A DNA stretch of 23,939 nt from contig JAFTSQ010000008.1 of the NCBI GenBank assembly GCA_017467205.1, forward strand, positions 1 through 23,939. The letters are read 5' to 3'. Shown piece after piece: positions 21,856-23,939 of this stretch (position 1 is its first letter; the number at the start of each line of letters is the position of its first letter). The stretch is from Clostridia bacterium. GTDB taxonomy: Bacteria > Bacillota_A > Clostridia > Oscillospirales > CAG-272. The notes beneath the pieces were generated by a model that ran no database searches, was not told where the DNA came from, and saw only the letters and a list, made by a program, of their open reading frames with translations. The position numbers were made by a program, and so were the translations under genes.

Positions 21856-22275
21856 ATGAACAAATACTTAAAGAGCTTCATTCACCGCGGCCTCATTTTC
21901 TCGGGGCTCGGCCCTGTAACGCTTGGCATAGTTCTCGCCATAATTTCAGCCTGCACCGAGGGCGGCATATTACTCTCGGGCGGCGAGATACTTCTCGGCA
22001 TAGCCTCAACCTACCTGCTCGCATTCGTGCAGGCGGGCGCGAGCGTTTTCAATCAAATTGAAGAGTGGCCGATAGCAAAATCCCTCTTCGTACACCTCAC
22101 AACCCTCTACCTCACCTACCTTCTCGTTTATCTTTTGAACTCCTGGATTCCCTTTGATATTACGGTAGTTCTCATTTTCACCGCTATCTTCGCCGTCATC
22201 TACCTCGCCATCTGGCTCACAGTCTTCGTCTGCGTTCGGGCGGCGAGCAGGAAAATGACCGACAGGCTGGCTTAA
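21856..22275 (+). CDS. DUF3021 membrane protein, partner of the LytTR regulator
   Basis: 139 residues with four membrane helices (about 11-32, 40-62, 76-98, 101-126) and short cytoplasmic ends. MNKYLKSFIHRGLIFSGLGP and the NQIEEWPIAKSLFVHL segment are typical of DUF3021. It starts one nucleotide after the LytTR stop with GGAT-type weak initiation, so translation is probably coupled. It is the likely membrane inhibitor or sensor for the LytTR protein. The target genes are not evident nearby. Confidence 0.85.
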   Translation: MNKYLKSFIHRGLIFSGLGPVTLGIVLAIISACTEGGILLSGGEILLGIASTYLLAFVQAGASVFNQIEEWPIAKSLFVHLTTLYLTYLLVYLLNSWIPFDITVVLIFTAIFAVIYLAIWLTVFVCVRAASRKMTDRLA

Positions 22276-22303
22276 AGGCTTCGCACCATCCCACTACGCA
22301 AAT

Positions 22304-22348
22304 AGCACCCCGTGTCAGCATAAAACGCGACACGGGGTGCTGTCTTTT
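22304..22348. terminator. Intrinsic terminator between LytTR-DUF3021 and the GH2 gene
   Basis: AGCACCCCGTGTC (22304-22316) pairs perfectly with GACACGGGGTGCT (22329-22341), loop 12 nt, followed by GTCTTTTACTATTTT. It lies between convergent genes and can serve both. Confidence 0.85.
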
Positions 22349-22354
22349 ACTATT

Positions 22355-23939
22355 TTAATCCTCAATTGCCGCGCGCTTTGCAAGTATTTTGTGATACTTC
22401 TCGGGCGCGAACTTGAACTTACGGTCGAAGGTAAGAAGACCGTTCTGCTCCTGCTCAACGTCGGTGAGCTGGGTGTAGCAATATGCGAAGATGTGCGGAT
22501 TATCAACGAGCGCGTTGGTAAGACCCTCAAGGCGAGCCATAAACTCATCCTCGCTCGTAACGTCCTTGCCGTAGCCCCAGGAGGTGTTGCTGTGCGCCGC
22601 TCCCTCTATCCACTTTATTCCGCCGTATTCGCTGACGAATATGGGAAGGTGGGTTTTGGAAATCTGTCTGTGCGAATCAACGCGATAGAGCTGGTCGCGA
22701 ATAACACCCTTTTCTATCTCGCTGAAATTGGAGGCGAGTTTTTCGGGGTCGTTTTCATAATCGTGAACGTCGTGCGCGTCGGTACGCGTAGTCGGGAACG
22801 AGCCGCTCGTCGCGATAACCGGGCGAGTCTTATCTATTGCCTTGGTAACGTCGTAGACCGTATCGATAAGCGGCAAGGACTGACGTCTGCCGTCTATATC
22901 CCAGGTTTCGTTGAAGGGACACCAGCCGATAATCGCGGGGTGCGAGAAGTCGCGCTCGACCTCTTCGAGCCATTCGGGGAGCATACAGTAGATATTGGAA
23001 TCTATCGTATAGTCAAAGCCGTAGCTTCCGGTTTCATCCCAAAGCATATAGCCAAGCCTGTCTGCGTGGTAGAGGAATCTCGGCTCAAATACCTTCTGGT
23101 GAAGTCTTGCACCGTTAAATCCGCAAGCCATAGAAGCCTCAATATCGAAGATAAGCGCCTCATCGCTCGGTGCGGTTATAATTCCGTCGGGATAGAAGCC
23201 CTGGTCGAGAACGAATCTGCCGAAGACCGTCTTGCCGTTTATCTGAAGGCCACCCTTCTTCGAAAGAGACACCTCGCGAAGACCGAAGTAGCCGTTCATC
23301 TCGTCAGTTGCCCCGTCCTTCTCAAGCTTGAAGACAAGGTCGTAGAGTCTGCCGCAGCCAACCTCCCAAAGATGACGCTCCGAAAGAGCTATTGCAAGCC
23401 AGGTAGATGTCGAAGAAACTTCACACGCCCCCGTACCAACGAGCTTTCCTTCATAATAAGCCTCAACGGTAAGCTTGCCGCCGAGCGACGCCTCGCTCAT
23501 AAGCACCTCAAGGTTGAGCGAGGGCTCGTTAATGTTGGGATAGGTCTTATATGCGGTAACGTGAGCCGCATTCACAGCCTCAAGCCAAACCGTCTGCCAG
23601 ATACCCGTGGTTCTCGTGTAGAAGCAGCCGCGCGAATTAAGCTCTCTTGACTGCTTTCCGGAAAGCTGCTTTCCGGAGTGAAGGTCGCTTTCCGCGTAAA
23701 TCGCAACGCGGTTCTTCTCGCTTTCAAGATAGGGGGTAATATCAAAAGAAAACGGCGTGTGTCCACCGAAGTGCTCACCGACGCGCTTTCCGTTTACGAA
23801 AACGGTGCTCGTGTGATAGCAGGCATCAATATGAAGAAGAACTCTCTTCCCTGCCCACTCTGCAGGAATATCTATGTATCTTGTGTACCATACCGCATTG
23901 ATAAAATCGGTGTGTGCTACGCCGGAGAGTTTACTTTCC
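22355..23939 (-). CDS. Glycoside hydrolase family 2 enzyme (beta-galactosidase/glucuronidase-like), N-terminus missing
   Basis: The frame is open from the window edge (codons read from 23938) to a stop at 22355, giving 527 residues; the start lies beyond the window. The internal ATG at 23575 is not the start, since clear family sequence precedes it: AVWYTRYIDIPAEWAGKR and VFVNGKRVGEHFGGHTPFSF of the sugar-binding jelly-roll domain, then CFYTRTTGIWQTVWLE. An immunoglobulin-like domain follows, then the TIM barrel with ARLHQKVFEPRFLYHADRLG, the acid/base region GWCPFNETWD (Glu of N-E) and the nucleophile region FVSEYGGIKW (Glu of S-E-Y). It ends early after the barrel, with no extra C-terminal domain. 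No signal peptide can be judged. It probably acts on plant or host oligosaccharides; the sugar is not determined. Confidence 0.92.
   Translation of the reverse strand, partial: ESKLSGVAHTDFINAVWYTRYIDIPAEWAGKRVLLHIDACYHTSTVFVNGKRVGEHFGGHTPFSFDITPYLESEKNRVAIYAESDLHSGKQLSGKQSRELNSRGCFYTRTTGIWQTVWLEAVNAAHVTAYKTYPNINEPSLNLEVLMSEASLGGKLTVEAYYEGKLVGTGACEVSSTSTWLAIALSERHLWEVGCGRLYDLVFKLEKDGATDEMNGYFGLREVSLSKKGGLQINGKTVFGRFVLDQGFYPDGIITAPSDEALIFDIEASMACGFNGARLHQKVFEPRFLYHADRLGYMLWDETGSYGFDYTIDSNIYCMLPEWLEEVERDFSHPAIIGWCPFNETWDIDGRRQSLPLIDTVYDVTKAIDKTRPVIATSGSFPTTRTDAHDVHDYENDPEKLASNFSEIEKGVIRDQLYRVDSHRQISKTHLPIFVSEYGGIKWIEGAAHSNTSWGYGKDVTSEDEFMARLEGLTNALVDNPHIFAYCYTQLTDVEQEQNGLLTFDRKFKFAPEKYHKILAKRAAIED

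Noticed and set aside
22337..23650. 437-codon plus-strand frame opposite the GH2 gene
   Set aside because: Shadow frame; the minus strand carries all GH2 motifs, and this frame overlaps the terminator stem.

Overview
The window looks like a chromosomal segment of a spore-forming, anaerobic member of the Clostridia, probably an uncultured gut or digester lineage. The reasons are a complete Rnf complex in the clostridial order (C-D-G-E-A-B) with its NusG-domain-II and Gx companions, a SpoVAF/GerA-family spore germination membrane protein, good AGGAGG-type ribosome binding sites, consensus vegetative promoters, and GC-rich codons set against AT-rich intergenic DNA. No rRNA, tRNA, CRISPR array, transposase or phage gene was recognised. 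Species cannot be assigned from the sequence alone.

Layout. 1-219 is the tail of an unidentified gene. 220-601 is non-coding and packed with dispersed inverted repeats plus a terminator. 602-2527 (minus) is a large lipoprotein with three cysteine-flanked Asp-rich loops. 2744-5600 (plus) is a complete glutamate-to-proline operon, proB-proA-proC. 5746-7750 (plus) is a three-gene operon: a DUF362 protein, an ECF transporter S component and a uridine-kinase-like enzyme. 7894-9585 (minus) holds an AlbA_2/ATPase-like regulator and its small Xre-type partner.

9729-10475 is the most unusual stretch. A direct repeat of about 135 bp (the 3' end and terminator of the Gx gene) brackets a compact cassette on the minus strand. 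The cassette contains a consensus promoter, a roughly 209-nt highly structured RNA whose 5' end pairs with its 3' part, an intrinsic terminator, and a 66-residue protein with six cysteines. The RNA is rod-shaped with an asymmetric central bubble, which recalls 6S RNA, but a three-way junction or attenuator-like fold is also possible.

10421-17474 (minus) is the rnfCDGEAB cluster followed by the NusG_II and Gx genes, all running from a perfect TTGACA-N17-TATAAT promoter. It encodes the membrane ferredoxin:NAD+ oxidoreductase that couples electron transfer to ion pumping. RnfG is more than twice the usual size and carries three tandem FMN-binding-like domains. RnfE ends in a four-cysteine tail.

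17685-19112 (minus) is a SpoVAF-like gene. 19382-19987 (minus) is a LUD-domain protein, divergent from a PHP-domain phosphoesterase (20205-21224). 21423-22275 (plus) is a LytTR regulator with its DUF3021 membrane partner. 22355-23939 (minus) is a glycoside hydrolase family 2 enzyme that runs off the window end. A perfect 29-bp inverted repeat at 19247-19332 is a second copy of the element at 242-322.
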